Shown piece after piece: positions 4,661 through 5,117 of a stretch of 5,117 nt of DNA. A program made the position numbers and the translations under genes. The notes beneath the pieces were generated by a model. It saw only the letters and a program-made list of their open reading frames with translations, searched no databases and had not been told where the DNA came from. Positions within the stretch are counted from its first letter, which is position 1, and each line of letters starts with the position of its first letter. This stretch comes from Bacillota bacterium (lineage in GTDB: Bacteria > Bacillota > Clostridia > Christensenellales > CAG-138). The stretch covers positions 1 through 5,117 of the forward strand of contig JAEZGQ010000042.1 of assembly GCA_023416895.1 (NCBI GenBank). The letters are read 5' to 3'.

Positions 4661-4954
4661 ATGAAACACAAATATCTAAAAAATGTTGCAACCCTTCAAC
4701 TATCGCAAGACAAATGCATTGGCTGCGGAAGATGCGCGGAGGTTTGCCCTCACAGAGTGTTCAAGGTGAACGAACGAAAAGCGCGGATAGAAAACAAAAA
4801 CCTATGTATGGAGTGCGGCGCTTGCGCGAGAAACTGCCCTGTAAACGCCATCACGGTCGATGCCGGTGTGGGATGTGCCGCCGCCGTGATCATGGGCTGG
4901 CTTACCGGAAGCGAACCGAGCTGTGATTGTTCAGGCGGCGGAAATTGTTGTTAA
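4661..4954 (+). CDS. hgcB: HgcB, 2[4Fe-4S] ferredoxin partner of HgcA
   Basis: HgcB is thought to supply electrons that return the HgcA corrinoid to Co(I), and may pass Hg(II) to it through its extra thiols. This 97-residue protein has two ferredoxin cluster motifs: CIGCGRCAEVCP (Cys19, 22, 25, 29) and CMECGACARNCP (Cys49, 52, 55, 59). The second, CMECGAC, is characteristic of HgcB. Beyond the clusters lie Cys72 in DAGVGCAAA, corresponding to the conserved lone cysteine (Cys73 in the Pseudodesulfovibrio ND132 protein), and a terminal Cys pair 96-97, also a family hallmark. A further CDC (Cys88, Cys90) makes the tail more cysteine-rich. It lies 10 nt after hgcA. Length and layout match the family, and immediate adjacency to hgcA confirms the call. 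A reading frame extends upstream to 4589, but that part overlaps hgcA and follows no ribosome site. Confidence 0.96.
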   Translation: MKHKYLKNVATLQLSQDKCIGCGRCAEVCPHRVFKVNERKARIENKNLCMECGACARNCPVNAITVDAGVGCAAAVIMGWLTGSEPSCDCSGGGNCC

Positions 4955-4972
4955 GATGGAAGGGGTGCTTTT

Positions 4973-5117
4973 ATGGGCAAAAAAAATACGGGGATTGGCT
5001 TCTTTGAAAAATATCTGACCCTTTGGGTTTTGCTGTGCATGGCGGCGGGTATCCTGATCGGGAAATTCCTGCCTTCGATACCCGCAGTTTTGGAAAAACT
5101 GCAATATGCGGGGCAGA
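4973..5117 (+). CDS. acr3: ACR3-family arsenite efflux permease, N-terminus only (cut by the window end)
   Basis: ACR3 (annotated arsB or acr3 in bacteria) is an inner-membrane carrier that exports arsenite. Only the first 48 residues are visible. They read GFFEKYLTLWVLLCMAAGILIGKFLP, the family's typical start: a short basic cytoplasmic end, the FFEKYL segment, then the first membrane helix (about 15-33). The catalytic cysteine of the family lies well beyond the window. The ATG at 4973 has AAGGGG (4960-4965) 7 nt upstream and follows hgcB by 18 nt, so it is almost certainly co-transcribed with arsR-hgcAB. Its presence supports arsenic as the signal sensed by the upstream ArsR. The remaining doubt is only whether the gene is intact past the edge. 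Confidence 0.88.
   Translation, partial: MGKKNTGIGFFEKYLTLWVLLCMAAGILIGKFLPSIPAVLEKLQYAGQ

Overview
The window reads as chromosomal DNA from a Gram-positive anaerobe, most likely a Clostridia-type member of the Bacillota. The evidence is strong AGGAGG-type ribosome binding sites, consensus sigma-A promoters, a membrane-anchored class F-like sortase, a clostridial-looking ribonucleotide reductase small subunit, and above all an hgcAB pair. Species cannot be assigned from the sequence alone.

Layout. (1) 1-783, plus strand: the C-terminal three quarters of nrdB (ribonucleotide reductase R2), open at the left edge. (2) 784-1038: a gene-free structured stretch with a perfect 30-bp palindrome at its left end and a classic intrinsic terminator at its right end. 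(3) 1039-1979, minus strand: a promoter, a small unnamed helical protein, and a 3-methyladenine DNA glycosylase whose start overlaps the small gene. (4) 2002-2854, minus strand: a weak terminator and a class F-like sortase whose -10 box lies only 6 nt before the ATG. (5) 2855-3095: no gene recognised. (6) 3096-5117, plus strand: the main interest, an operon with a near-consensus promoter, a palindromic operator over the -10 box, and arsR, hgcA, hgcB and the start of an ACR3-family arsenite exporter, running off the right edge.

HgcA (corrinoid methyltransferase with the NVWCAAGK cap-helix signature and a five-helix membrane domain) and HgcB (2[4Fe-4S] ferredoxin with extra cysteines) are the known pair required for microbial methylation of mercury to methylmercury. 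Here they sit between an ArsR repressor carrying the ELCxC arsenite-sensing motif and an arsenite efflux gene, with overlapping or very close gene junctions. The inferred model is that arsenite (or another thiophilic metal) releases ArsR from its operator and induces both the efflux pump and hgcAB. ArsR, HgcA and HgcB each carry an added cysteine cluster at a terminus, suggesting shared handling of soft metals. The region also has lower GC at third codon positions than nrdB, which hints at horizontal acquisition.
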